A stretch of DNA of 16,366 nt from Bacteroidota bacterium (GCA_021789755.1 JAJYJD010000052.1:1-16366); one strand, 5' to 3'; positions 7,517 through 15,051 are shown, counted from the stretch's first letter. Notes: generated by a model from the letters alone, not told the origin. Program-made: numbers and translations.

Positions 7517-8422
7517 ATGAGACGGATGCTTTTTCGTGGAACCGGCGTAGCCCTTATTACTCCATTCAAGAAAGACGGCTCGATTGATGAGCAGAAGTTG
7601 AGAGAGCTTGTCGACTTCCAGATATCCAACGGCACCGAAGCGATCCTTCCCGCCGGCACCACCGGTGAGAGTGCGACGCTCTCCCATCCGGAGCATCAGT
7701 ATGTGATGGAAATAGTTCTCGACCAGGCAGACCGGCGAGTGCCGGTCATCGTTGGAGCGGGAAGCAACTCGACGAGAGAAGCCATCTCTTTAACAATCCA
7801 CGCAAAGTCGATCGGCGCCGACGGCGTTCTTTCTGTCGGGCCGTACTACAACAAGCCGACGCAGGAAGGTTTCTACCGGCATTACGCCGCAATCGCGGAG
7901 GCAGTCGACATCCCGATCGTCGTTTACAATGTTCCCGGCCGGACAGGCAGCAACATAGCAGCTGAAACGACCATCAGGATGGCTGAAGAGATACCGAACG
8001 TTTATGCCGTAAAAGAGGCGAGCGGCAACGTCCCGCAGATGATGGAAATACTGAGAGGAAGACCGGCTGATTTCGCCGTCTATTCCGGCGACGACCAGTT
8101 TGCGTTCACTCTTATTGCGCTGGGCGGAGACGGGATAATATCCGTCGTGGCTAATCAAGTGCCGAAGCTTTTCAGCGACATGGTCAGGTATGCCCTGGCT
8201 GGCGACCTTGAAAATGCAAGAAAGCTGCACTATAAACTCCTTCCGCTCATGAACGCGAACTTCATCGAATCCAACCCGATCCCTGTTAAGGCTTCGCTCG
8301 CGATGATGGGAATGATAGAAGAGGTCTACCGGCTGCCGCTACTTGCACCGATGGAATCGACGAGAGCCAAGCTAAAAGAGATTTTGAATGAACTTGAACT
8401 CATACAGGTTCCGGCAAAATAA
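7517..8422 (+). CDS. dapA: 4-hydroxy-tetrahydrodipicolinate synthase
   Basis: This enzyme condenses pyruvate with aspartate semialdehyde, the entry step of lysine/diaminopimelate synthesis. The 301-residue TIM barrel shows GTTGES at 47-52, PYYNKPTQEG near 109, catalytic Tyr137 with Arg142 in VYNVPGRT, and the Schiff-base Lys166 in VKEASGN. These match E. coli Thr44/45, Tyr133, Arg138 and Lys161. Length is normal for the family. The ATG at 7517 has a GAGG 5 bases upstream; a second ATG at 7526 is possible but has no better site. The stop codon shares one base with the dapD start (TAATG), which suggests coupled translation. Pairing with dapB and dapD supports a true DapA over the related N-acetylneuraminate lyases. 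Confidence 0.95.
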   Translation: MRRMLFRGTGVALITPFKKDGSIDEQKLRELVDFQISNGTEAILPAGTTGESATLSHPEHQYVMEIVLDQADRRVPVIVGAGSNSTREAISLTIHAKSIGADGVLSVGPYYNKPTQEGFYRHYAAIAEAVDIPIVVYNVPGRTGSNIAAETTIRMAEEIPNVYAVKEASGNVPQMMEILRGRPADFAVYSGDDQFAFTLIALGGDGIISVVANQVPKLFSDMVRYALAGDLENARKLHYKLLPLMNANFIESNPIPVKASLAMMGMIEEVYRLPLLAPMESTRAKLKEILNELELIQVPAK

Positions 8423-9264
8423 TGAGCAGAGAGCTTCTGATAGCAGAAATCGATAAGCTGTACGAGATTCACGAGTTGAGCCTCGAGGCGGAGTCGAACG
8501 TCGAGCGGTTCCTGGATCTCCTCGATATCGGCGAGATTCGGGCCGCAGAACGCGACCATACTTCGCCGACCGGGTGGCGCGTCAACGAGTGGGTCAAGAA
8601 AGGGATCCTCCTCGCCTTTCGAATCGGCAAGCTCGTAAAAGTCGAGGACGCATGCAGCAGCCAGTTTTTTGACAAGCACACTTTTCCGATTAAGGACATC
8701 AGTGCTGAGAACCAGATAAGGGTCGTACCTGGCGGAACTGCCATAAGGCGCGGCGCCTATCTTTCTCCCGGCGTCGTCATCATGCCTCCGTCTTATGTCA
8801 ACGTCGGTGCGTACGTCGGGGAGGGAACGATGCTCGATTCGCACACACTCGTCGGCTCATGCGCGCAAATAGGGCGGAAGGCACATATCAGCGCCGGTAC
8901 ACAGATAGGGGGCGTTCTGGAGCCGGTCGGCGCGATGCCGATCATCATCGAAGACGAAGTCATGGTGGGAGGGAACTGCGGGATCTACGAAGGGACGATC
9001 GTCAAGAGGCGCGCCGTGATAGGAGCCGGGTGCGTCATTACCGGCTCGACTCCGGTTTACGACCTTGTCAGAGAGACTGTCCATAGAAAGGAAAAGGGAA
9101 AACCTTTAATGATCCCGGAGGGGGCGGTCGTTGTTCCAGGCTCGAGGACCCTTGCGGGAGATTTCGCCGCAAAAAACAAGCTCTCTGTCTACACGCCTGT
9201 CATCGTGAAGTACCGTGACGAGAAGACAGATGCCGCGACCGTCCTCGAACAGGCTATAAGGTGA
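8422..9264 (+). CDS. dapD: Tetrahydrodipicolinate N-succinyltransferase
   Basis: This enzyme succinylates tetrahydrodipicolinate using succinyl-CoA, so the organism uses the succinylase branch of diaminopimelate synthesis. The 280-residue product has the N-terminal helical domain with GWRVNEWVKKGILLAFR at 51-67, then a left-handed beta-helix of hexapeptide repeats. The helix carries NVGAYVGEGTMLDSHTLVGS at 127-146 and ISAGTQIGGVLEPVGAMP at 156-173. Asp139 aligns with E. coli catalytic Asp141. By my ungapped reading, the position of E. coli Glu189 is Gly187 here, inside GGNCGIYEG; the nearby Glu190 may serve, or the subfamily differs. The start overlaps the dapA stop by one base and lacks a strong ribosome site of its own, fitting translational coupling. 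Confidence 0.93.
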   Translation: MSRELLIAEIDKLYEIHELSLEAESNVERFLDLLDIGEIRAAERDHTSPTGWRVNEWVKKGILLAFRIGKLVKVEDACSSQFFDKHTFPIKDISAENQIRVVPGGTAIRRGAYLSPGVVIMPPSYVNVGAYVGEGTMLDSHTLVGSCAQIGRKAHISAGTQIGGVLEPVGAMPIIIEDEVMVGGNCGIYEGTIVKRRAVIGAGCVITGSTPVYDLVRETVHRKEKGKPLMIPEGAVVVPGSRTLAGDFAAKNKLSVYTPVIVKYRDEKTDAATVLEQAIR

Positions 9265-9269
9265 GTTCC

Positions 9270-9320
9270 AGTTGCGACTCACATTGCTTCAGCATACATC
9301 ATAGGAAGTGAGTCGCAATT
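9270..9320. repeat. Long-looped hairpin between convergent dapD and cysK
   Basis: TTGCGACTCAC (9272-9282) and GTGAGTCGCAA (9308-9318) are perfect inverted copies of 11 bases. A G-T and an A-T pair extend them to 13 base pairs around a 25-base loop. The element fills the gap between the two converging genes and may stop or protect both transcripts. Neither side has a run of T, so it is not a standard intrinsic terminator. Confidence 0.65.
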
Positions 9321-9325
9321 GAGGT

Positions 9326-10234
9326 CTAAAACAACCCGTCAACCGATAGATATCGTTCCCCCGTGTCGTAGTTGAACGTAAGGACTTTCTTCAGCGACTT
9401 GTCCTCCGCAAGTTTCTTCGCGACTGCGGCGAGCGCCGCTCCCGTCGAGATGCCGACCAATATTCCTTCCTCTTTCGCCGCGCGCACGGTGTAAGCGTAA
9501 GACTCTTCCTTTGACACAGTTATCACGCCGTCGATGATTTTAGTATCGAGGTTCTTCGGAATGAACCCGGCACCAAGTCCCTGCAAAGAATGGGGCCCGG
9601 GCTGACCGCCGCTGATTACCGGCGAGAGGTCCGGCTCGACGGCATACACTTTCATCTTGGGAAATTTCTTCTTCAATACCCGCCCGACACCGGTGATGTG
9701 GCCGCCCGTGCCGACGCCGGTGACGAGCGCATCAAAGCCTTTGGGGAAATCCTTGATTATTTCCTTTGCGGTGGTGCGGGCATGAATTTCCACGTTAGCC
9801 GGATTTTCGAATTGCTGAGGGATCCAGGCTGACGGGAGCGTTGCTGTCAGCTCGTTTGCGCGTTCAATCGCACCTTTCATCCCCTTTTCCCGCGGCGTCA
9901 GTTCAAGCTTGGCGCCGTATGCGGTCATGATCCTCCTGCGCTCCACAGACATCGATTCCGGCATCACCAGTATCAACTCGTATCCCTTCACCGCTGCAGC
10001 CATCGCGAGGCCGATACCCGTGTTGCCGGATGTCGGTTCGATGATGACCGTGTTCTTTTTCAGCACGCCGCGCTTTTCGGCGTCTTCGATCATCGCTATT
10101 CCGATTCGGTCCTTAATGCTCCCGCCGGGATTCTGACGCTCGAGCTTCATCCAGACTTCCTTTTCACCGAACAAGCGATTTATTCGTATATGTGGAGTGT
10201 CCCCGATCGCTTCAATTATATTTCGTATCTTCAT
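9326..10234 (-). CDS. cysK: Cysteine synthase (O-acetylserine sulfhydrylase)
   Basis: This PLP enzyme replaces the acetyl group of O-acetylserine with sulfide to make cysteine. In the 302-residue product the PLP lysine is Lys41 in NPGGSIKDR. The substrate loop TSGNTG is at 68-73, the phosphate-binding glycine loop GTGGHI at 175-180, and Ser263 in GISTGAA contacts the pyridine nitrogen. Length and motif order fit CysK; the absence of a regulatory domain argues against cystathionine beta-synthase or threonine synthase. The start has an excellent AGGAGGT 4 bases upstream. The gene lies 32 bases downstream of cysE on the same strand, so the two are almost certainly cotranscribed. Confidence 0.95.
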   Translation of the reverse strand: MKIRNIIEAIGDTPHIRINRLFGEKEVWMKLERQNPGGSIKDRIGIAMIEDAEKRGVLKKNTVIIEPTSGNTGIGLAMAAAVKGYELILVMPESMSVERRRIMTAYGAKLELTPREKGMKGAIERANELTATLPSAWIPQQFENPANVEIHARTTAKEIIKDFPKGFDALVTGVGTGGHITGVGRVLKKKFPKMKVYAVEPDLSPVISGGQPGPHSLQGLGAGFIPKNLDTKIIDGVITVSKEESYAYTVRAAKEEGILVGISTGAALAAVAKKLAEDKSLKKVLTFNYDTGERYLSVDGLF

Positions 10235-10266
10235 TTCGACCTCCTGTACTATCGTAGATTATCTCG

Positions 10267-11124
10267 TCATATCACAAAATTAATTACACCCGTGCGGTCG
10301 TCCTGCTGCTGGATCACCGTCTCACTCTTCTGATACACCACCGAAAACGGCGGTACACTGTGGGTCAGCCAGACGTTGCCACCAATCATGCTGTCATGCC
10401 CCACAACCGTCTCACCGCCAAGTATCACAGCCTGAGCGTATATGACTACATTATCCCCGACGGTCGGGTGACGTTTAGACTTGGCCATATTTTTGTCTAC
10501 GCTGAGCGCGCCAAGAGTTACTCCCTGATATAACTTCACGTTGCCCCCGATAACCGTGGATTCTCCGATCACGATGCCGGTCCCGTGGTCGATGGCAAAC
10601 GAGCTGCCTATCTGCGCCCCGGGATGAATGTCTATTCCCGTCATCTGGTGTGCATACTCGGTAAGCAGCCTCGGCAATATCGGAACTCCGGCGCGGTAAA
10701 GCTCGTGAGCAAGCCTGTAAATTCCAATGGCCATAAAGCCGGGATATGCGAGTATGACCTCGTCGACGCTCTCCGATGCAGGATCGCCTGTGTTGATAGC
10801 TTCGGCATCGAGCCAGAGTGCACATTGAATATCCGGCAGCTTTTCAATGAATCCTGCGGCTATCTCATCGACTTTGCTCGATTTCTCCGCAAGGAACGGG
10901 GCGAGAAGCTTCCGCAAATCCTGTTCGATCATCACAAGGCGGGCAAAAACGTCGCTCTCCGAATGATTCGAGTCCGAGCTGAAATGAGGGAAAAGCACGG
11001 CAAGAAGTTTGTCGGCAAACTCCTGCGTTCTGCGTTTCGCCTGTATCCCGAACGAACTCTGGTCCGGAACCTCGTGGAGATTTCTCAGGATCTCCTTCGC
11101 GACGTCTTTTGTGTTTGTCTCCAT
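10267..11124 (-). CDS. cysE: Serine O-acetyltransferase
   Basis: This enzyme acetylates serine with acetyl-CoA to give O-acetylserine for the neighbouring CysK. The 285-residue product has a helical N-terminal domain (about 1-160) and then a hexapeptide beta-helix. The active-site pair Asp165 (IDIHPGA) and His180 (DHGTG) has the same 15-residue spacing as E. coli Asp143 and His158. KRHPTVGDNVVIYAQAVILG follows from 218. The 'GALSVDKNMAKSKRHP' segment is longer than the E. coli 'GGTGK' loop, as in the serine acetyltransferases of Bacteroidota-type bacteria. The chain ends NFVI; a C-terminal isoleucine is what docks in CysK to form the cysteine synthase complex. The ATG lacks a strong ribosome site. 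A putative -10 box and leader hairpin precede it. Confidence 0.94.
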   Translation of the reverse strand: METNTKDVAKEILRNLHEVPDQSSFGIQAKRRTQEFADKLLAVLFPHFSSDSNHSESDVFARLVMIEQDLRKLLAPFLAEKSSKVDEIAAGFIEKLPDIQCALWLDAEAINTGDPASESVDEVILAYPGFMAIGIYRLAHELYRAGVPILPRLLTEYAHQMTGIDIHPGAQIGSSFAIDHGTGIVIGESTVIGGNVKLYQGVTLGALSVDKNMAKSKRHPTVGDNVVIYAQAVILGGETVVGHDSMIGGNVWLTHSVPPFSVVYQKSETVIQQQDDRTGVINFVI

Positions 11125-11174
11125 CTTCGCTCAAAAACCTTCCACTAAACTCAATCCTTAAAAATCCTGACCCG

Positions 11175-11202
11175 GCGTGCCATTCTGTCTCGGGCGGCAC
11201 GC
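11175..11202 (-). promoter_or_regulatory. Leader hairpin upstream of cysE
   Basis: On the minus strand GCGTGCC (11196-11202) and GGCACGC (11175-11181) form a perfect 7-base-pair stem with a 14-base loop. If the -10 box at 11210-11215 is used, the hairpin forms the very start of the cysE transcript. It could stabilise the messenger or take part in control; no T-run follows. Confidence 0.35.
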
Positions 11203-11209
11203 ATCTCAC

Positions 11210-11215
11210 ATTATA
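11210..11215 (-). promoter_or_regulatory. Putative -10 box for cysE-cysK
   Basis: The minus strand reads a perfect TATAAT about 86 bases before the cysE ATG. No TTGACA-like -35 lies at the normal distance; a TTGAAT is only 11 bases away. The promoter may be activator-dependent, or the match may be chance. Confidence 0.4.
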
Positions 11216-11329
11216 CGGTGTAGTACATTCAAGATAGATAACGAGATATGCAAACTCAAAGTTCAACAGGAATGACAGAGCGGAGACCCCGTCCGCAATC
11301 CGACCTGGCAGCCGATATGCCGTGACCTT

Positions 11330-11353
11330 CTGCCGTAAAGAAATTTACGGCAG
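11330..11353 (-). terminator. Perfect 10-base-pair hairpin just after the mutase gene
   Basis: CTGCCGTAAA and TTTACGGCAG pair perfectly around a 4-base loop, starting 6 bases beyond the mutase stop codon. No T-run follows on the minus strand (AAGGTC), so it may be a messenger-stabilising or factor-assisted 3' end and not a standard terminator. Read on the plus strand, the loop is GAAA. Confidence 0.4.
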
Positions 11354-11359
11354 CCGAAG

Positions 11360-12970
11360 TCAGGACTGGTAAGTCCCCCAGACTTCCCTCAGCGCCCCGG
11401 AAATCTCACCCAGCGTCGCGTAATTCTCGACGGCCTCTATAATCACCGGCATAAGATTCACCCTCCCTCTCGACTCTCGCTTCAACCTGTCCAACGACCT
11501 TTTTACGTTCTCGGTGTCCCGCCTTCCCCTTAGCCTCTTTAAACTCTCCACCTGCGCTTCCCTGACCTTCGGGTCGAGTTCGAAAATCTTCGGTTCGCCT
11601 TTGTCAGCGTCGGCGAATTCGTTGACACCCACTATGATCTTCTTTTTCGATTCTATCTCTCTCTGGTACTCGTATGCACTCTTCGCAATTTCCGCCTGGA
11701 AGTAACCGGCCTCAATGGCCTTGACGGCTCCGCCCATTGACTCGATCTTTTCGAGATACTTCTTCACACGATCCTCAATTTCATCCGTCAGCTTCTCGAC
11801 GAAATAAGAGCCGCCGAAAGGATCGATTGTGTTCGACACACCGGATTCGAAGCCGATTATCTGTTGTGTTCTGAGAGCAAGGCTTACCGACTCCTCCGTC
11901 GGGAGAGCAAGCGCTTCGTCCCTGCTGTTGGTGTGGAGCGACTGGCAACCGCCCAGCACGGCGGCGAGTGCCTGATAAGTCGTACGCACGACATTGATAT
12001 CTATTTGCTGGGCTGTCAATGTGGAACCCGCAGTCTGTGCGTGGAATCGCAGTTTCATGGCTTCCGGATTTTCAGCACCGAACTTTTCCTTCGCGATCCA
12101 AGCCCATAAGCGCCTGGCCGCCCTGAACTTGGCAATTTCTTCGAAGAAATCATTGTGTGCATTGAAGAAAAAAGACAGCTGGCTCCCGAAGCTGTCGAAA
12201 TCCAAACCGGCCGACTGTGCTGCCCGAATATATTCAATCGCATTCGCGAATGTGAAGGCGAGCTCCTGCACTGCCGTCGCTCCCGCTTCGCGGATGTGGT
12301 AGCCGCTGATTGAAATCGTGTTCCAGCTCGGAAGCTGCGAAGCGCAATAAGCAAATATGTCTGTGACGAGGCGAAGCGATGGAGCCGGCGGATAAATATG
12401 CGTACCCCTGGCTATATACTCCTTGAGGATGTCGTTCTGAATCGTCCCGGAAATTTTTGCGAGATCGGCCCCCTGTTTCTTTGCGACCGCGATGTACATT
12501 GCCAGGAGGATCGCGGCGGTGGAATTAATAGTCATGGAAGTAGTAACGCCGGAGAGCGTAATTCCCTCGAACAGCCGCTCCATGTCTTCGAGCGAATCGA
12601 TGGCAACACCTACTCTGCCGACCTCCCCTTCGCTCATCGGATCGTCGGAATCGTATCCTATCTGCGTCGGGAGATCGAACGCTACTGAAAGTCCCGTGAT
12701 TCCCTGGTCGAGGAGATAACGGTATCGCCTGTTCGATTCCTCCGCGCTCCCGAAACCCGCGTATTGCCGCATCGTCCAGAGTCTGCCCCGGTACATCGTA
12801 GGATAAACACCTCTGGTAAACGGATACTCGCCGGGAAATCCCAGCTTACCGACATAATCGAACTCCTCCGGGCCATATAATCTCTCGATGCTGATCCCCG
12901 AGCTTGTCGCCTTCTTCGCTCCGGTGTTCTGATCGGTTTCGCCGGCCTTCTCTCTTGATATCCCAGCCAA
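11360..12970 (-). CDS. Methylmalonyl-CoA mutase, catalytic (large) chain without cobalamin domain
   Basis: This enzyme interconverts methylmalonyl-CoA and succinyl-CoA in propionate metabolism, using adenosylcobalamin. The 536-residue chain is the substrate-binding TIM barrel only; the C-terminal cobalamin domain with its D-x-H-x-x-G motif is absent, so a separate small subunit must exist outside this window. Tyr70 (RQYAG), Gln178 (TIQND), Arg188 (EYIARG) and His225 (SGYH) match Propionibacterium Tyr89, Gln197, Arg207 and His244 with a constant offset of 19. Keeping both Tyr and Arg favours methylmalonyl-CoA over isobutyryl-CoA, whose mutases carry Phe and Gln there. The start is TTG at 12970, preceded by AAGGGG; there is no in-frame ATG before the conserved core. 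The first 25 residues are poorly conserved and border a polypurine spacer. Confidence 0.92.
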   Translation of the reverse strand: MAGISREKAGETDQNTGAKKATSSGISIERLYGPEEFDYVGKLGFPGEYPFTRGVYPTMYRGRLWTMRQYAGFGSAEESNRRYRYLLDQGITGLSVAFDLPTQIGYDSDDPMSEGEVGRVGVAIDSLEDMERLFEGITLSGVTTSMTINSTAAILLAMYIAVAKKQGADLAKISGTIQNDILKEYIARGTHIYPPAPSLRLVTDIFAYCASQLPSWNTISISGYHIREAGATAVQELAFTFANAIEYIRAAQSAGLDFDSFGSQLSFFFNAHNDFFEEIAKFRAARRLWAWIAKEKFGAENPEAMKLRFHAQTAGSTLTAQQIDINVVRTTYQALAAVLGGCQSLHTNSRDEALALPTEESVSLALRTQQIIGFESGVSNTIDPFGGSYFVEKLTDEIEDRVKKYLEKIESMGGAVKAIEAGYFQAEIAKSAYEYQREIESKKKIIVGVNEFADADKGEPKIFELDPKVREAQVESLKRLRGRRDTENVKRSLDRLKRESRGRVNLMPVIIEAVENYATLGEISGALREVWGTYQS

Positions 12971-12984
12971 ATGATTCCCCTTCT

Positions 12985-13092
12985 TCCCTACTTCTTTTTC
13001 ACCGTTTTGTCTTTTGTCCTTTTCACCTTATTACCTCTTTCACTTTTCGCCTCTTCACCTGTTTTCCTCTTCCCCTTCTTTCTTCCTCCCCA
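12985..13092 (-). repeat. Polypurine GGTGAAAAGG word-repeat spacer
   Basis: On the minus strand the spacer between ubiA and the mutase is almost wholly purine and built of variants of GGTGAAAAGG, AGGTGAAGAG, AAGGTGAAAAGGAC and CGGTGAAAAAG. It ends in the AAGAAGGGGAAT that supplies the ribosome site of the mutase. It carries no gene. Confidence 0.65.
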
Positions 13093-13093
13093 A

Positions 13094-13972
13094 TCACCCC
13101 ATCTTCGTCACCACATCTACAAACGTGAAAAGAAACAGCCCGACACTTAAATACGCGTTCATGTTGAAGAAAGCGAAATTCAGTTTACTCAGATCGTTCG
13201 GCCGCACAATCCTGTGCTGGTGGATCAGCGTAACACCGACAACCGCGAGTCCGACGAGATATATACCCCGGAGCGGAAGCATGAACTTGAGAGACAGAAG
13301 GAGGGCGAAGGCAATCGCGTGCAACGCCGAAGAAATAACCAGGGCCTTCCTGACTCCGAGAGATTTCGGCATAGAAAAGAGTCCGACTTCGTCGTCGTAG
13401 CCAAGGTCCTGCATCGAGTAGATGATATCGAAACCCGCTCCCCACGAGACCACGGTCAATCCTAGTATTACCGGCGCCAGCGCGAACTCGCCGGCGATAC
13501 CAAGCCACGCCCCAACCGGTGCCAATCCCATTCCGAGCCCGAGAAACAGGTGAGAAAGCCATGTAAAACGCTTCGTGAAGGAATAAAAGAAGACTACACC
13601 CAACGCGACCGGAGACAGATAGAGACAGAGCGGATTCAGCTCATGCGCAGCCAGAACAAGAAGTAACGACGCGCCGATGACGAACACCGTCGCCTCGGCA
13701 ACGGATATCTTCTCAGTCGGAAGCTCGCGGTTCCTCGTTCGCGGATTCCTTGCGTCAAAATCCCTGTCGACGATCCTGTTGAAACCCATCGCGGCGGATC
13801 TTGCGCCGACCATCGCGACGAGTATCCACACGATCTCAGACAACGTGACACGGTGACTCAAAGAGGCAAGGACGACACTGGTGAGCGCGAAAGGCATTGC
13901 AAAAAGCGTATGCGAGAATCTGACCATGCTCCCGAATGTTATTATACGCTGAATTGCTTTCCTCATGTGCAT
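13094..13972 (-). CDS. ubiA: UbiA-family prenyltransferase (probable menaquinone-pathway aromatic prenyltransferase)
   Basis: This integral membrane enzyme attaches a polyprenyl chain to an aromatic ring. The 292-residue product has about eight or nine hydrophobic helices and both Asp-rich motifs that bind magnesium and prenyl diphosphate. The first, NRIVDRDFD, is at 65-73 and the second, DIIYSMQDLGYDDEVG, at 183-198. The NRIVDRDFDARNPRTRNRELP segment is typical of the 4-hydroxybenzoate-type branch that includes MqnP of the futalosine menaquinone pathway. No other quinone genes lie alongside, so the exact substrate is undecided. The ATG at 13972 and another at 13966 are both possible; neither has a strong ribosome site. 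The 3' end is 123 bases from the mutase start. Confidence 0.9.
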   Translation of the reverse strand: MHMRKAIQRIITFGSMVRFSHTLFAMPFALTSVVLASLSHRVTLSEIVWILVAMVGARSAAMGFNRIVDRDFDARNPRTRNRELPTEKISVAEATVFVIGASLLLVLAAHELNPLCLYLSPVALGVVFFYSFTKRFTWLSHLFLGLGMGLAPVGAWLGIAGEFALAPVILGLTVVSWGAGFDIIYSMQDLGYDDEVGLFSMPKSLGVRKALVISSALHAIAFALLLSLKFMLPLRGIYLVGLAVVGVTLIHQHRIVRPNDLSKLNFAFFNMNAYLSVGLFLFTFVDVVTKMG

Positions 13973-14114
13973 ATTAAATTACCGCCCGAGCGCCGAAAAA
14001 ACAACGTGAGTGAGGGACTCAACAACGGGTCGATTTGTCCAGCATGAACTGCTTCGACGATTTCCAGCGGAGCGGCAACGCCCGATATTTTCCGAAAGGC
14101 CGACGATAAAAAAA

Positions 14115-14142
14115 CCGGCAATATGAGCGAGCACATTGCCGG
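14115..14142 (-). terminator. Intrinsic terminator of the DUF4097 gene
   Basis: On the minus strand CCGGCAATGTG and CATATTGCCGG pair over 11 positions (one G-T) around a 6-base loop, followed at once by seven T (14108-14114). It lies 50 bases past the DUF4097 stop codon. Confidence 0.88.
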
Positions 14143-14191
14143 GGTGTTGCGAAGGATCTACCGCCCTTCGCTTCGCTGCCTACTCTCTGTT

Positions 14192-14983
14192 TTACTCTTT
14201 ATAGATGTTGATTCCACCATTGGTCGTGTGAAGGTACATTTCATTCCCGCCGTTATTAATCTTACCCTCCAGGCTCCTGCCGCTGAAATTCCCGTCAATA
14301 GTGATCGGGAAATCGGTGTGGATTCCTCCGTTTGTAGTATGGGCGGAGACATCGGCATCTATCCCCTCCGGGCAGTAGACAGATATTCCACCGTTGGTGG
14401 TGCTGAGTTTGAGCTGTCTGAACACCACCTTGTCGCCGAGGTGTGCCGTGATTCCACCGTTGGTCGTGTGGCCGTCAACTACGCCTCCTACATCTTCAAG
14501 TTCAATGCGCCCGTTCGTAGAACGCGCCTTTATCACTCCGACCACCGCCCTGACATCTATATTTCCGTTCGTTGAACCGACCTCCAGATCAACCGTCGCG
14601 GGGACTTTAAGCACGTACTCCACCCCGCCATACCTGGATCCGCCGTGGAAGAGCCAGTCAAAGAAACCGCCTCCCCAATCATGCGGATAATGTGTTTTCA
14701 CTTCGAGGAAATCGTCGCCGGAATTAATATCGACCCTCAAGTCTGCGAAATACTCCTCTGCTTCCTCGTTATCGCTCGCCCTGACAGTTTTAGTCACCTC
14801 GAGCGAAACCTGGTTCTTGTCCCATGCCTCGACCTTGATAGAACCGTTTACGTTCTCGACCACAACTTTGCCTTTCGGGGAGATCGTGAAGAACCTTGTC
14901 TCGGTGCGTGAATACTTTTCAGCTGCAGCCGTCGAAATCAGGACGAATATCCCCAAAATTGCGCCAGACAGTACTCTTTTCAT
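14192..14983 (-). CDS. Exported DUF4097-type beta-strand repeat protein
   Basis: The product is 263 residues from the chosen ATG at 14983, which has GGAGA 7 bases upstream and begins a signal peptide (MKRVLSGAILGIFVLISTAA). The frame opens earlier, at 15046, but that start would bury the signal peptide. The N-terminal part has 'ISPKGKVVVENVNGSIKVEA', the usual opening of DUF4097 and related adhesin-like beta-helix proteins. The C-terminal half repeats a strand-turn unit centred on [ST]TNGGI six times: STNGNIDV, STNGRIEL, TTNGGITAHL, TTNGGISVY, TTNGGIHTDF and TTNGGINIY. Such proteins form a right-handed beta-helix, probably periplasmic or surface-located; the biochemical role is unknown. Its own promoter and terminator make it a single-gene unit. 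Confidence 0.85.
   Translation of the reverse strand: MKRVLSGAILGIFVLISTAAAEKYSRTETRFFTISPKGKVVVENVNGSIKVEAWDKNQVSLEVTKTVRASDNEEAEEYFADLRVDINSGDDFLEVKTHYPHDWGGGFFDWLFHGGSRYGGVEYVLKVPATVDLEVGSTNGNIDVRAVVGVIKARSTNGRIELEDVGGVVDGHTTNGGITAHLGDKVVFRQLKLSTTNGGISVYCPEGIDADVSAHTTNGGIHTDFPITIDGNFSGRSLEGKINNGGNEMYLHTTNGGINIYKE
14211..14578 (-). repeat. Six coding repeats for the TTNGG beta-helix turns
   Basis: A 20-base unit near ATTCCACCGTTGGTCGTGTG (plus-strand sense) recurs at 14211-14230, 14322-14341, 14385-14404, 14451-14470, 14503-14522 and 14559-14578 with growing divergence. The copies at 14211 and 14451 differ at one base. This is internal duplication of the DUF4097 gene. Confidence 0.75.
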
Positions 14984-15023
14984 GTTAAATTCTCCGCTTT
15001 TATTGCCTCGAAGTTGAAACATG

Positions 15024-15051
15024 TTATTATCTACGATGCCATTCACCGCAA
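15024..15051 (-). promoter_or_regulatory. Candidate promoter of the DUF4097 gene
   Basis: On the minus strand TTGCGG (15046-15051) is followed 16 bases later by TAATAA; the overlapping GATAAT is at 15026-15031. It lies between the hppA terminator and the DUF4097 start, where a promoter is expected, but the -35 match is weak. Confidence 0.3.

Noticed and set aside
13973..14107. Minus-strand frame before ubiA (VAAPLEIVEAVHAGQIDPLL)
   Set aside because: It begins inside the upstream terminator region, has no start or ribosome site, and matches no family I know. The remaining bases between the DUF4097 terminator and ubiA show no other feature.
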